The notes: a model not told the origin generated them from the sequence alone. A stretch of DNA of 64,000 nt from Pseudopyrenochaeta lycopersici (GCA_003313425.1 NHZP01000002.1:1984001-2048000); one strand, 5' to 3'; shown: positions 31,901 through 42,323, counted from the first letter of the stretch. A program made the numbers and translations.

Positions 31901-33421
31901 CCTGAATCCGACAATCCTGCACGATTTGAACTGCTCCGTGCATGGATTCATCAGTGTAACGTGTCCCACGACTGCAACAAGCGCCGCGATGAAGCCAAGC
32001 CAGCATTGCCGACGAGAGTTCTCTATGTCGGTGATACAAAGAGTTCAGATTACAATTCAGATTTTTTGCGTTTGATCTGTTCCCCAGAAACAAACAGGCA
32101 AGAATATGTCGCATTATCTCACTGCTGGGGGGATCTCTCGGGTGAAGAGAAGAACGAGTTCTGTACAACCAAGGATAATATTGGCCAGCGGTTGAAAGGG
32201 TTCAGTCTCTCTAAATTACCAAAGACATTTCAAGACGCTGTTAAGGTGACCCGTGAACTTGGAGTCCTATATCTTTGGATCGACTCACTCTGCATCATCC
32301 AATATGGGGACCATGGTGAAGACTGGAAATGCGAATCTGGCCGGATGGACACCGTCTACTCGCACGCTTACTGCGTAATAGCTGCAACCGCGGCGGTTGA
32401 CTCTAATGCAGGTTTCCTCGAGCGTGACAAAAGCACTGAATACATCTATGTTCAAGACGCTTCAGGGAAGCAGTTTTATATTTGCAATGATGTCGATGAT
32501 TTTGACAACGATGTGGGCAGGGCTCACCTCAACACACGCGCATGGGTAATGCAAGAAAGAGTTTTGGCGCGACGGACTATCCACTTTAGTGCTAGTCAGA
32601 CATACTGGGAGTGTGGCAAAGGGGTCTACTGCGAGAACCTTACCAAGCTAAGAAGGTAAGAGTTTTATAGCACACATGGCGACAGCTTCTAATAAGGCAT
32701 CTTAATCCCCAGCCCTACTACAAACAGGTACTTCACGCTCGATCCGAAGTTCCCAAGTCGGCTCTTGCAATCCGGCAAAAAGCGTACTCTCAATTGCATT
32801 TCCTTTCTGTTCCAAGAATATTCAAAACGGAACCTTAGTGTACTGAGCGACAGATTTGTGGCAATATCTGGATTAGAGGAGCGCATTGCAGGCGCATTAG
32901 GGGGCCAACACAGATACGGAGTCTTCCAGCAGTACCTTCACAGGAACCTCCTATGGCAGGCATCCAACAACCTGGAGCCGATCGCGTACACGAAGCAGTA
33001 TGTGCCATCTTGGTCATGGATGGCATATAGCGGAGGCATTCAGTTCATGGATATACCCTTGAAAAATATTGAGTGGATTGATCACCTCCGGTTCGATGAG
33101 GAGCGCGAATATGAGCATGCCATTATCGCCAACCTGTGGACATTTAATGATTGTACGATGCGACTCTACGAGGCACAGTGTACAGTCTTCGGTTCTAATG
33201 GAGCAAAACTAGGGTGGATACAGTATGATGTTGAGGGCGGTAAAGATCTCCGAGAAGAGCAATGTGTTGTTGTAGGAACAAAAAGAAATAGCACTTTGGA
33301 GGAATACTATATCCTAGTCGTCAGGTCCACTAGTGTAGATGGTGAATACAGGAGGGTTGGCGTTGGGCTGATACAGAGTGACTGCGTGGTAGGACAGAGG
33401 ATCAACGTGCGAATCGTGTAA
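28977..33421 (+). CDS. HET-domain (heterokaryon incompatibility) protein with a single-codon micro-exon array at its 5' end
   Basis: The body is certain. A frame open from 31469 carries LCALPTAVGLCPCC, ENCSICKMLLKLF and a classical HET domain: EYVALSHCWGD, LPKTFQDAVKVTRELGVLYLWIDSLCIIQ and YSHAYCVIAATAA, then RAWVMQERVLARRTIHFS. A normal intron (32656-32712, 57 nt; alternative acceptor at 32727) joins LRR to SPTTNRYFTLDPKF, and the stop is at 33421. HET proteins trigger cell death on non-self recognition in fungi. The frame has no ATG between 31469 and 31667. An acceptor TTAG ends exactly at 31468. Upstream, ATG 28977 opens an eight-codon exon (28977-29000, MEKKWSFT), followed by 36 three-nucleotide exons separated by 50-67-nt introns (see the array entry), all in phase 0. 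The full model is 675 residues. A conservative model would start at ATG 31667 (565 residues). Confidence 0.78.
29001..31468 (+). repeat. Tandem intron array: 36 three-nucleotide micro-exons separated by ~65-nt intron-like repeats
   Basis: The ~68-bp units read GT(A/G)AGT, then GACTGAGATGCGAGGC, then TGCTAATACTAG, then ~16 nt ending in TAG or CAG, and then exactly three bases before the next GT donor. Triplets by first base: 29055 AAG, 29108 GAC, 29175 CTA, 29243 GAT, 29311 GAC, 29380 ATT, 29449 CAA, 29518 AAT, 29586 CGA, 29651 ATT, 29719 CCA, 29787 ATT, 29855 CCA, 29923 CCA, 29983 CTT, 30050 GGT, 30116 GAC, 30184 TTT, 30251 CAA, 30321 ATT, 30389 CGA, 30457 CCA, 30525 ATT, 30587 CCA, 30655 CCA, 30723 ATT, 30785 TGG, 30853 TGG, 30921 GAC, 30989 GGT, 31057 ACC, 31125 GAC, 31193 TGG, 31261 CCA, 31330 GAG, 31399 AGG. 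None is a stop. Introns vary (50-67 nt, mostly 65) but the gap is always three. The first introns (29001-29054, 29058-29107) and the last (31402-31468) are diverged from the repeat. Confidence 0.88.
32656..32712 (+). other. Conventional intron inside the HET gene
   Basis: Donor AAG|GTAAGA, branch TTCTAATAAG and acceptor CCCCAG. An alternative acceptor 15 nt downstream (AAACAG ending 32727) is also in frame, so a five-residue alternative is possible. Confidence 0.85.
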
Positions 33422-33915
33422 ACGATGTTGCGCCAGAGTGGTGATTGGTCCAATCTTTAGCTGGCAGACGCTACTCATCCATCATCTGCATGTTGAAATA
33501 CCTGCGCGCCTTATTGTACTCTACGTCTTTATCGGTGCATGCCAGACGATATGGGCCGCCCTTTCCTGTAATGAATATCCAGTCATTAAATTATGAGCTT
33601 GGTAATTCGTCCACTGCTTCGTTAAAATGCAATTCGAAATATTATGTCAGTATGCTTCGAGGAATTGCCACCCTTAGTGGTTACCCTTTTCCCCCTGTGG
33701 AGTACCCAACATGGGGACCCATGCCCTTCTGGAACGATAATGCTGACGCTATTTGATGACGAGGTTATGAAAATCGGCGAAGAGCTCGCATGCCGAGTTC
33801 TTTCGGCATTTCCGTGCGCCTTTATAAATTCGAAGGACGCCCTTGATGCACCCTTATCCCGGACACTCGGTGAATAAATTCTTTCTTTGCTTTATACCGT
33901 ACACCTTCAACAACA
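33422..33915. other. Intergenic region
   Basis: Between the HET gene and the cyanamide hydratase gene. Short ORFs only (33445-33756, 33644-33877) with no recognisable domain. It should contain the hydratase promoter. Confidence 0.5.
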
Positions 33916-34757
33916 ATGGCTGAATCAAGGGAGAAACAAATCGAGGAGTATGGCTGGACCGCGCTATCCTGCGACCCAAAGCAATGGGGAGGCATGTCCA
34001 AATACAACTATGCCCCGGTACCGCAACTTTGCGCAGATGTTCCATTGCCCGACACTGCACTCGCGGAGGCTTCGATCGAATACTTGAGAAGAGAACTTCC
34101 AGTCCAAACCTTCAACCACAGCATGCGTGTGTTTTATTACGGCGAGTCTCAGCCCGCCTGCAGATCTGATTTGATGTGCTGACGATGAATGTTCAGGCAT
34201 GGCAATCGCTACGCAACAGTTCCCAGGATGGCAGTTTAGCACCGAGACCTGGCTACTTACGTGCCTCTTCCATGATATTGGTACAATCGACAAATACACT
34301 CATGGTACATTCATGTCGTTCGAGTTCTATGGCGCAGTGCTCGCGCTTGATATCTTAAAACAGAACAACTGTCCGTCCGCGCAAGCAGAAAGTGTTGCTG
34401 AGGCTATAATTCGGCATCAGGATCCTACGGAAATCGGAACTATCAGTACAGTTGGTCTGCTCATCCAGCTGGCCACTCAATTTGGTAAGCGATAGATCTC
34501 ATATCTGAGAATTGTTGAATTCCGACTGAAGCGTACGAACAGACAACATGGGCTATCGGCCAGCTTATGTGCATGAGGATACTATCAAGGATGTGGTGAA
34601 GCACTACCCCCGAAAGAACTGGTCGAAGTGCTTTTCCAGTAAAATTAACGAGGAAGTAAAAATAAAGCCATGGTGCCATAGCACTGCGTCCGGAGAGAAG
34701 TTTCCGTATGATGTGGAACACAATGCGCTCATGGAACCATACGATAAGTTCGAGTAG
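33916..34757 (+). CDS. Cyanamide hydratase-like HD-domain protein
   Basis: Three exons: 33916-34141, 34197-34484 and 34543-34757 (242 residues). The family (fungal cyanamide hydratase, yeast Ddi2/Ddi3) hydrates cyanamide to urea with an HD-type metal site. Motifs: EYGWTALSCDP at the N-terminus, FNHSMRVFYYG (metal-binding His), TCLFHDIGTID (the HD pair), AEAIIRHQDPTEIG and IDNMGYRPAYVHEDTIKDVVKHYPRKNW-type sequence near the end. Intron 1 (34142-34196, 55 nt) needs a GC donor (ACG|GCGAGT) with branch GCTGAC and TTCAG; reading through hits TGA. Intron 2 (34485-34542, 58 nt) is GT-AG. Length and motif order match the family. Confidence 0.9.
34142..34196 (+). other. Probable GC-AG intron in the cyanamide hydratase gene
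   Basis: Exon 1 must end VFYYG in phase 1 and exon 2 begins GMAIATQQ-like after TTCAG. The only donor fitting this phase is GCGAGT at 34142. Without splicing, the frame stops at 34180-34182. Confidence 0.7.
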
Positions 34758-35181
34758 TGTCGACGTCATCGTCTCCTAATGAACCTTGATACATGTGGAG
34801 CGGTTGTCTTCTTGTCAAGTGAAGGACTATGGGAATATCAGTGTATTTTCATCTGCTGATCGTGTTAGAAACATATTTCAGCAGCGAATGTGTATTGTCC
34901 AAGAGAGTAGTTACTTCTAGTTGCTAGCCACGTGACAATCGGTTATGTGACTAAGCGGTTGAGGGCTGCCATTTGATAAACTCCAATCGCGCGTATCGCA
35001 CGACAGAGGCGCCATATTTCCATGGAAAAGCAAGAATTTTTGCATATTTTGCAAGTTGCGCGCATATAGACCTGGATTGCAATAGATGGATCGCGTTAGT
35101 CTTTACCAGCATCAGAACCGGAAGCCTCAGCGAACTCCATTCCGCCCCCCAGCACCAAGTGCCTTATCAACTCCCTCCACC
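34758..35181. other. Intergenic region
   Basis: No gene seen. It contains the upstream region of the AIG2-like gene. The frame of that gene is open further upstream (from 35086) but the extension lacks family similarity. Confidence 0.5.
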
Positions 35182-35736
35182 ATGTCCCATTCAGCATTCT
35201 TCTATGGGACCTTGATGGCGCCCCCGGTGCTGCATCGCGTCATATGGGGCTCGCAGACACCGCCGACACCCGCCCACGCATCGCTCCTCCGCATACGCCC
35301 CGCGATACTGCATGCGCACCGACGTCACAAGGTCAAACATGCCGATTACCCCGCCGTCCAATCCGCCGATACTTCCTCATCGGTGCGCGGAACCCTGGTC
35401 GACGGATTGACAGACGGGGATCTTTGGCGACTAGATATATTTGAAGGGTCCGAGTATGAGAGGAGGAAGGTCCGAGTCAGGTTACTGCAGCAGAGCAGAG
35501 AGGGCGAGGATCAAGGCATGGGTAATTTGACACAGAAAGAAGCCGATAACATTGAAGGAGAAGAGACCGAAGCAGAAACATACATATGGACGGCTGGCGC
35601 ACACCGACTCGAGCCTGAAGAGTGGGACTTTTCGGAATTCGTGAGGGACAAGATGAAGCGTTGGGTGGGAAGGGAAGCCGCAGATACGGATGATGGTTTC
35701 AAGGGTAGGCCTTCTATCAACGGTATTCCTCTTTAG
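35182..35736 (+). CDS. AIG2-like / gamma-glutamylcyclotransferase-fold protein
   Basis: Single exon of 184 residues from ATG 35182, chosen because the family motif AFFYGTLMAPPVLHRVIWG begins four residues later. The frame continues upstream to another ATG at 35086 without conserved sequence. The GGCT/AIG2 fold is shown by YGTL with its substrate-binding loop, VRGTLVDGLTDGDLWRLDIFEGSEYERRKVRV (the catalytic Glu region of the family lies in FEGSEY) and YIWTAG near the C-terminus. Members release 5-oxoproline from gamma-glutamyl compounds or detoxify them. The precise substrate cannot be read from sequence. Confidence 0.88.
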   Translation: MSHSAFFYGTLMAPPVLHRVIWGSQTPPTPAHASLLRIRPAILHAHRRHKVKHADYPAVQSADTSSSVRGTLVDGLTDGDLWRLDIFEGSEYERRKVRVRLLQQSREGEDQGMGNLTQKEADNIEGEETEAETYIWTAGAHRLEPEEWDFSEFVRDKMKRWVGREAADTDDGFKGRPSINGIPL

Positions 35737-36733
35737 GGGAACAAGGGAGATAAGGACACTAACTATGTTTAGATGTTGACGATGCAGTTGCCGCCCTGCA
35801 GGATCCCACCGGCGGTCGAGGTGCGAATGGAGCCATATCTCAACAATTGAAACAGGATGGGCAGGTATAGAAGAAGATGCAGGAAGGCACGATACACATA
35901 CAAAGAATCTCTTAAGATACCCCAAGATCGACAATTAGAATAAAGCTGTTCAGCAAATACGGCGATTAGCAACATATAAACAATTTGCACCGCCACCACC
36001 ACACATTCCGGGTTGCTATCCATTGCAAGCAAATAGTAAGCTATCTTTCTGGTAGGTGCTGCCGCAGGTCTCTGGTGTATGTGGGTTGCTCAAAATAAAT
36101 TTGAACAGCAACCTTACCAGATGCGCCATACTAATCCTCCAGACGCACCTCTCAACGCAGCACTGCCCATCAACATCCTCGGATCGATCGCCCCAGCATT
36201 CTGGCACCTTTTGAGACACCAGCAGAATTCCGCTTGGAATCATGGATACATGTATTATAAGAAATCGCATTCATCCATTGGTTCGAAGGATCTTGTGCCA
36301 TCGCATTTGAATCTGCTACGGCGCCAATCGATCTACATGCGGTGCCAGCGCAATAAAGCGCCGTACTAGCATTATGTCTGTGACGCTTGCTCATCTTACT
36401 GCTGTCGTAAAACTACTTGAGGCAATCAAAGCTGATGGCTTGGGTGATAACCACTGGAAGAAGCCTCGTACGGAAAAAGAAGAAACTGGGGACAGTACGA
36501 GGTGGAGCTCTCAGGGGAAAGATATTGCTGGGGTCCCGATCGATTCCATACAAGTCTGGCCTCATTCGTGCGCGAAGATGCATATTCCGAAGACCAGGAT
36601 AGAACCCTGCTCAACGAAGCATCGCGGGTCCATGGCACCCATGCTGAGCAAATTAGACCCGCATACGCACCTCAATTGCTCGCCATGCATGGGTTGAAAA
36701 GATAACAGTGAACTACCAATGTCCGAGGCATTA
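35737..36733. other. Intergenic region
   Basis: Overlapping short ORFs on both strands (35482-36394, 36374-36705) without domains. I see no supported gene or repeat. Confidence 0.45.
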
Positions 36734-37375
36734 CTATTGCCCCTCGGGAAGACCCCTTGCAGATCCTCTCTTGACTTCTTCATTCACGAGTTCATGCATG
36801 CCCACCAAATGCTTTGCTTTTAGTGTCGCTAATTTTGGATAGGTCGCGATCGCCTGAAGTCCATGCCTTGAGAATACGGATTTTGGAATCTCGCATCCCT
36901 CAGAGTTAAGCACTGCTAAGCACCGTTCTGTTGCGTGCTCCACGGTGCTGTCATGTTTACTGCTCCTACATGGTCGAAACCAGGTATCAATATCTCCCTC
37001 GATTCCAGACACGCGTTTGCCCCAAGGATCTCTTGTTTTTAAAGTCCTGCGGAGGACAAACCGTTCACATATAGGAATGCCGTTTTCCATGAGCGCCAGG
37101 TACTCGCCTGAGCCGAAAATTGCTGCTGATGAGGTTTTGGCCTTGTTGATTATGGTAGACCACTTGCTAGCCATCTGTAAGCCGGCGCAGTCAACTTCTT
37201 TGCCAACTCGGCCTTCGGGAGCGCTGGCTATTTTTCCAAAAGCAATGTTCTTAGCTTGCTTCTCTCCTGTATTGTTAACGTGCTCCCACCAATTAGATTC
37301 CTCTTTCTTGAGTTCAACTCCTCGCAATGCTAGGGTTCTTGTTTTCAGCTCTGTGCAGCTGTCAACAATGGTCAT
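36734..37375 (-). CDS. Hypothetical protein, unrecognised
   Basis: Uninterrupted 213-codon frame from ATG 37375 (the frame also opens at GTG 37390). It has mixed composition typical of a folded soluble protein, with a Trp pair (ESNWWEHVNN), CAGLQMASKWSTIINKAKTSSAA, DIDTWFRPCRSSKHDSTVEHATERCL and a basic C-terminal helix (LATLKAKHLVGMHELVNEEVKRG). There is no signal peptide, membrane segment or known motif. The opposite strand is also open for 171 codons, which weakens the case, but this strand has the more protein-like composition. I cannot name a family. Confidence 0.42.
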   Translation of the reverse strand: MTIVDSCTELKTRTLALRGVELKKEESNWWEHVNNTGEKQAKNIAFGKIASAPEGRVGKEVDCAGLQMASKWSTIINKAKTSSAAIFGSGEYLALMENGIPICERFVLRRTLKTRDPWGKRVSGIEGDIDTWFRPCRSSKHDSTVEHATERCLAVLNSEGCEIPKSVFSRHGLQAIATYPKLATLKAKHLVGMHELVNEEVKRGSARGLPEGQ

Positions 37376-38063
37376 TATCGCACCAAACACACCTTCACAG
37401 CCTCACGATCATATACATGTTCGTTCCGATGAAGAATACCTCGAGTCGCCATACGCTTAATCCCCCGCAGCCCGCCAAACCTCGCTACTCTCCATGAAGC
37501 GCATCCCACCTCCTGCGTGTTGCCAGCGTTGCGCTGAGCGCTGCTCTCGTGCTTCTCCCGCACCACCGCTCTCTTCCTCGCCCAGTCTCCCTACAACCCG
37601 CCTACATCACCGAGGCGATCGCGCAGAACGACATTGGGGCGCTTGCGTAGCGAGTCTCCGCAAACTGGCTATCTGCAAGACGACCGCATCCCTCCTCGCC
37701 TGCTTCTCACGGAAGGGAACCTGCGCCGCCTCGAGCCCAGCATCTTTCGGAGGAAGCCAGCGCGATGTCTACACCCCGCATCCGTCGCCAATGCAGGAGG
37801 AATCTGTCAGGATGCGCATGAAGTGGCTGGCCAGATGCGCTTGCGCAATTAGTGAAGATACTTGGGGCACCTCGTGAGGAGGCGGTATCACCACATCCAA
37901 AAGCAGTCAGCGATGTGCAGAGGTCAGTAGCGATGGAGAAAAAGCAAAGGGCGCAGGATAATGGAGCGGCATGTCCTCTTCTGTGGCGAAGCCCTCGCTG
38001 GCGGTGTGCCAGGCTTGACTCTCTAGGATTGATCAAGTCAATTTGGTCAAGGATCATCTTCCC
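37376..38063. other. Region with ambiguous or degraded coding sequence
   Basis: On the + strand, ATG 37429 opens MKNTSSRHTLNPPQPAKPRYSP, then a stop. A second + frame at about 37545-37852 reads SPYNPPTSPRRSRRTTLG, GRLRSESPQTGYLQDDRIPPR and LLLTEGNLRRLEPSIF, which looks like real protein in a shifted frame. A 116-codon - frame (37707-38057) overlaps it. Either a broken gene or an unresolved spliced gene is possible. I do not recognise the family. Confidence 0.3.
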
Positions 38064-38279
38064 TTACCGCCATAGTCCACGGTCCCTCAGTTGTAGGGTA
38101 TTCGTTTGCGACCGCAGCTCGACTATTGGGGATGTAGTATGTGCTCTCTTAGTCTCGCGATCGTTGCCGTTGTTATCGTGCCCTAGTGCTCTAGAGTTGG
38201 TTGGAGGTACTATAGCAGTTTTGGCTAGCTGTACAAGCGCTAAGAGTGATGTGAATACTGTCCAAGCTAAGATACGCAT
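38064..38279 (-). CDS. Candidate small secreted protein at the edge of the AT-rich block
   Basis: 71-codon frame starting at ATG 38279 with a convincing signal peptide (MRILAWTVFTSLLALVQLAKTA) followed by a hydrophilic Thr/Asn/Arg-rich segment with a Lys-Arg pair. The stop is immediately preceded by a donor-like CG|GTAAGG. A branch/acceptor (GATCAATCCTAG) about 45 nt on would splice in frame to the cysteine-containing frame at 37707-38010. The real protein may therefore be longer. Low confidence: there is no homology and the frame is short. Its location at a gene/AT-rich boundary is typical of fungal effector candidates. Confidence 0.3.
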   Translation of the reverse strand: MRILAWTVFTSLLALVQLAKTAIVPPTNSRALGHDNNGNDRETKRAHTTSPIVELRSQTNTLQLRDRGLWR

Positions 38280-38984
38280 TATAGGAGGTATTCTACTTTA
38301 TAGTAATTCGAGTATATCTCTAAAGTAGACTCAAGGGAATAGATAGGGATAGGTAATTGAAGCAAAATAGGTTTTTAGGGGGATTGTAGAAGATAGGCTT
38401 ATGCTACTTGCAGTCTCTATTCTATGCTATCAAATATATAGAAAACTTAGCCTGTACTGTGCCACTGAAATAAGTATGCAGTCCTAATCTTGATACTTCT
38501 GTGGCTGCGGCGTATAGTCCTGAAACCCGACTTTAATACAATAAGCTAATATTAGAGTAGAAGAATAGCACTTCTACGGCCTAGTTGAGTCATTATTAAG
38601 GCGTAGCTGGGACGTTACTACGGCGTGGTTGATGCACATTCTCAAGGCGTTTTTAAGGCGTGGAGAGGACAGGCATAAGTCGTACTAGGGATTGAAACAC
38701 TAGCGCAGTTGTGTGGGCAGTGCTGGGGGATCATCTTCGCTAGCGTGTACTCGACTCCAGTAACAACTACTTTACTACACGTGGCCTTTTAGTGCTACCA
38801 ATTGCTATACAATTTCTTTGTTTTCTTGTACAGGATTATACGTACTAAATCCTAGTATAATTAGGTGTATTATACAGTTTAGCTACCTTATTCTATTTTA
38901 TATGTAAGAAATACCGTATAACTTGTACTATTCTTTATAGCTAAGCACTCGACGCAGCGCAACTTCTAATAAGAGAGCTCTACT
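38280..38984. other. AT-rich intergenic sequence
   Basis: Start of the long AT-rich, TA-dinucleotide-rich block. No ORF of note. It contains the promoter of the F-box gene. Confidence 0.5.
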
Positions 38985-40319
38985 ATGCTACCTGAATTTG
39001 CATGCAACTTTGCTTCTATACTACTACATTCGAAATGGAGCCGTGCAATAGACAGAAAGCCATGCGTAACAATCGAGGGAGAGGAACGCGTTCCATTCCA
39101 TGCCTACGTCCAGGGTGGATTAGGTGTAGTAGGCCAAACTTCACATTTTAAAAGCTTTCAAATGCTGCCATTGGAGCTCCAGACGCACATCCTTACCTTT
39201 TGTACTAGCGATGTACTCTTTAGGGTCATGCAAGTTTCGTCTACTCTTCGGGTAGAGGCAAGTAAACTGTTTTGGGGAAATACGGATACCTATTACCTAA
39301 TTCAGGCGCGCTGGCTACTTGAAGGGGGCTACCCTGGTTATACCGACAGTGACATGGGGTTTCTAGCGCTGGTTGAGAATGTTCAGGTCGATTATGACCT
39401 AGCAAGCGAAAGTCAAGTATGTCTATTCCGCGACAACACAGTTGGGATCCGACAAGACTGTGTAGAGAAGTTCTGGAGCAGCCTATTACAACGATGCCCA
39501 CGAGTTAAGCGGATAATTATTAGCCAGTATTGGCCATCTTCATCGTGGCATTATGATAAGCAGGTAGTCCCTAAGCCGCTAAGGGTGCTTATTGAGTCGT
39601 GTCCAGATGGGATTAGTGGACTTGCGTTTATAGTAGAGAATAAAGCAGATTGGTTTGGAGATGGAGATGAAAGGGAAGGAAGCACGCACAGGTGGCAACG
39701 CTCAGTGTGGGAGGAGCGTAGCAGGCAAGGATGGATAAAGATTAAGCAAAGACAAGACTGGGTTACTGTACTTGCCCCACCGAAACAATTTAAGGGGATA
39801 GTAGGACAGTGGGCAGAACTGAACTATCGCGCGGGTCGTGTTACATTAGAGGAGAATGGGCTGTGGCCTCAGGTTATCGAAGCAGTAGGGTCGAATTTCG
39901 CGAAGCATGGGAGGGGTATGGAGTTTGCATGCCCGTCCATGGACTGTATGGTAAGTTTTAAGAGCGTAGAGGCATGGAAGATACATGCAGCAGAGTTGCA
40001 TAATCAAGAGTGGTATGGAGAGCAGGGCTGTAGAATTGTACCTACGAAGATGCGGGAAAGATTTAAAAGAAGAGTAAGGGAAGTAGAGCTTGAAGCAGAA
40101 GGAATTAGAAGAGCAAGTCAGGAGATGAGAGCGCAATGGAGAGAGTGTAACAATGGGGAACGAGGAGTGATTATAGAGGAATGGTTGGAACAGACTAAGA
40201 CAGACGAGTTGTGGGAGTTAGGAGATGGGACGACAGGCAGTCAACTACTTGCACACTACATGCAATGGATGAGTGAGGTGAGGGCTAAGACTAGGTTTAG
40301 CTATAAGACCGTATACTAA
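38985..40319 (+). CDS. F-box-like protein with a C-terminal C2H2-like zinc finger
   Basis: Uninterrupted frame of 444 residues. About residues 58-90 read MLPLELQTHILTFCTSDVLFRVMQVSSTLRVEA, a fungal F-box-like start (LPLE...IL...V..VS..LR), followed by KLFWGNTDTYYL. About 307-340 contains CPSMDCMVSF...HAAELH, spaced like a C2H2 finger. A coiled, charged C-terminus (RERFKRRVREVELEAEGIRRASQEMRAQWREC) follows. F-box proteins usually recruit SCF ubiquitin ligase substrates; the role here is unknown. It is intact although surrounded by RIP-degraded repeats, which argues for maintained function or recent arrival. The first 55 residues may be an over-extension. Confidence 0.78.
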   Translation: MLPEFACNFASILLHSKWSRAIDRKPCVTIEGEERVPFHAYVQGGLGVVGQTSHFKSFQMLPLELQTHILTFCTSDVLFRVMQVSSTLRVEASKLFWGNTDTYYLIQARWLLEGGYPGYTDSDMGFLALVENVQVDYDLASESQVCLFRDNTVGIRQDCVEKFWSSLLQRCPRVKRIIISQYWPSSSWHYDKQVVPKPLRVLIESCPDGISGLAFIVENKADWFGDGDEREGSTHRWQRSVWEERSRQGWIKIKQRQDWVTVLAPPKQFKGIVGQWAELNYRAGRVTLEENGLWPQVIEAVGSNFAKHGRGMEFACPSMDCMVSFKSVEAWKIHAAELHNQEWYGEQGCRIVPTKMRERFKRRVREVELEAEGIRRASQEMRAQWRECNNGERGVIIEEWLEQTKTDELWELGDGTTGSQLLAHYMQWMSEVRAKTRFSYKTVY

Positions 40320-40432
40320 TTTTCGGGGTTGGTGTATTAGAGTAGTTAAGTTTTACGTTTTTTTATTATTTTAATAGCAACTCGCAGGCGGGAAGGCAGC
40401 AGCATAGATAGACATTTGGTTGGCCTACGCTG

Positions 40433-40636
40433 ATGCAAACATGGGATGACTACTTCCGGCGGTGGGAGCAGGCGATTGATATAGACTGCCTTGACCCGGA
40501 CCAAGTGTGGATTAACATTGGCAAGGATGTTTGCGCACCCCCATCTCTCTTATGGTACCAACATCCAGGCATCCAGCCCGCAGAAATCTACCTCTGGAGG
40601 CCTTGTTGTCTAGGGGCATATTGGCAGTGGTCCTAA
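40433..40636 (+). pseudogene. Short ORF, probable gene fragment
   Basis: 67 codons from ATG 40433 with protein-like composition rich in Trp and Cys (WDDYFRRWEQAIDIDCLDPDQVW, GKDVCAPPSLLW, LWRPCCLGAYWQW), ending at TAA-rich AT sequence. It resembles a truncated exon of a larger, possibly repeat-associated fungal protein. I cannot name the family. Confidence 0.3.
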
Positions 40637-40639
40637 CAT

Positions 40640-42323
40640 AGGCCTACGCCTAGGTCTACGCTGCGAAATGTATATTAAACTGCTATGCTCCACGATGCAG
40701 CTAGGATAACTGTCTTAACCGCACGTTAATCGCCTAGCAGTAAATAAGAGCTAGTATATAGTTAGTTCTATATAAGCAAGAAGGAGATTTTAATTACTAT
40801 GAAGTTATTTCTATTCTAAGATAAAGCTTTAGAGAGCCTAGCTATTAACCTAAAAGTCTGCGTAAGTTAGTAGAAAGTAAGTAGTTTAGAAAACTATTAG
40901 TAAAAGGTACTTAAGAAATCTTATTTTAGAAGTAAAGTACGCTATATAATAGTAATTTAAGGGTTCTTCTAGAAGTCCTTTAGTACGTAAGAAGAGTACT
41001 ATATAATATTAATACTTACCTTACGTATATAAGAATGCCCCTAGAATAGTAGTAATTAAGAACGTGTAGTTAAGATTCTTACTAGGCTAGACCTATTCTA
41101 GCATATCCCTATAGCCTCTTATCTCTAATTTATATAGATAAATATTAATAAGTTTACTACTAGCTTTAAGTACGTACAGAGCCTAGGATTATATAACTAT
41201 ATATTATAAGAGTATAGCTAAGTTATAATTATATTCTTATAGTTATTAAAATATAGCTATAGAAGTTATTAGATCTAGTGTAAAATTACTTTATAAATTA
41301 ATAAGTAAACTTATAAAAGTACTAGTAAGAAAATATATAGACTTAGCTTCTTAAAAATAGTAGCGTAATTTATAAGTACTACTAGTTAATACTAAAGAAT
41401 AACTAGACTTAGTTTATATTTTATAAAGAGCTCTTAAGATATAGTTTATTTAGTAATATATATATAGTAGAATTATTTATAGTAAGATAGTAAGTAATCT
41501 AAGGAGCTAAAGATAACTTTATAAAGTTAGAGATACAAAGTGAATAGTTAAAGAGCTATAGATTAGCGCCTTTAGTATAGAAGTATATACTATAGTATAT
41601 AATATAGATATACGTATAATATTTCTAGAAAGACGTGTTATTATTAATAGAAAGCTTAATTAAGGCTAAATTTTTATAGTAATATAGCGTAAGGTAAGTA
41701 TATACTTTATAAAGAGAATTTAGATATAATACTAAATAGCTCTTAGCTATATTAGCTAGTAAGTAGGAATAATAGAGCCTATAAAGATCTTAATAACTTT
41801 ATTAACTTCTTATAAGACTTTAATAATAAAAGAAGCTAAAAGTATTAAAATACTAGAGAATATTAAGTACTATATAAGTATTATATAAAGATTATAGAGA
41901 CTTAGTATAATAAAAAAGAGGTTAAATAGTTTTCTAAGAAAGTAAAGACTCTTTTTCTTACTATAAATTAGGTAGTACTATATCCTAATTATACTATATT
42001 CTAGTAGCATATAAAGTAATACCAGAGGATATAGCTCTCTATATACTATTATTAGGTCTAAGCTAAAACTACGTTAAAGTAAAATATTAGATAGGTATAA
42101 GTAGTACAGGCGTAAGAAGGCTAGGCTTAGTTAATTAGGCGAAGCTAGCAATAAGTACTAAATAGCGTACCTAAAGACTCTAAAGACGTAGAGGTAGATA
42201 TAGAGAAGGCGTAAGAGAGCATTATGCGGAAATAGCAGAGATACTGTAAGGCAGTTAACACGCACAGTTGTGACGGTCTTAGTTAAAGTAACTTAATTTA
42301 AAAGGAAATAGATAAAATAGTAG
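40640..42323. other. RIP-degraded repeat sequence, unclassified
   Basis: Very AT-rich with dense TAG/TAA/TTA trinucleotides in every frame, as expected of a repeat destroyed by RIP. No terminal repeats were found, so the element class is undetermined. The outer Gypsy element is inserted at its right edge. Confidence 0.5.
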
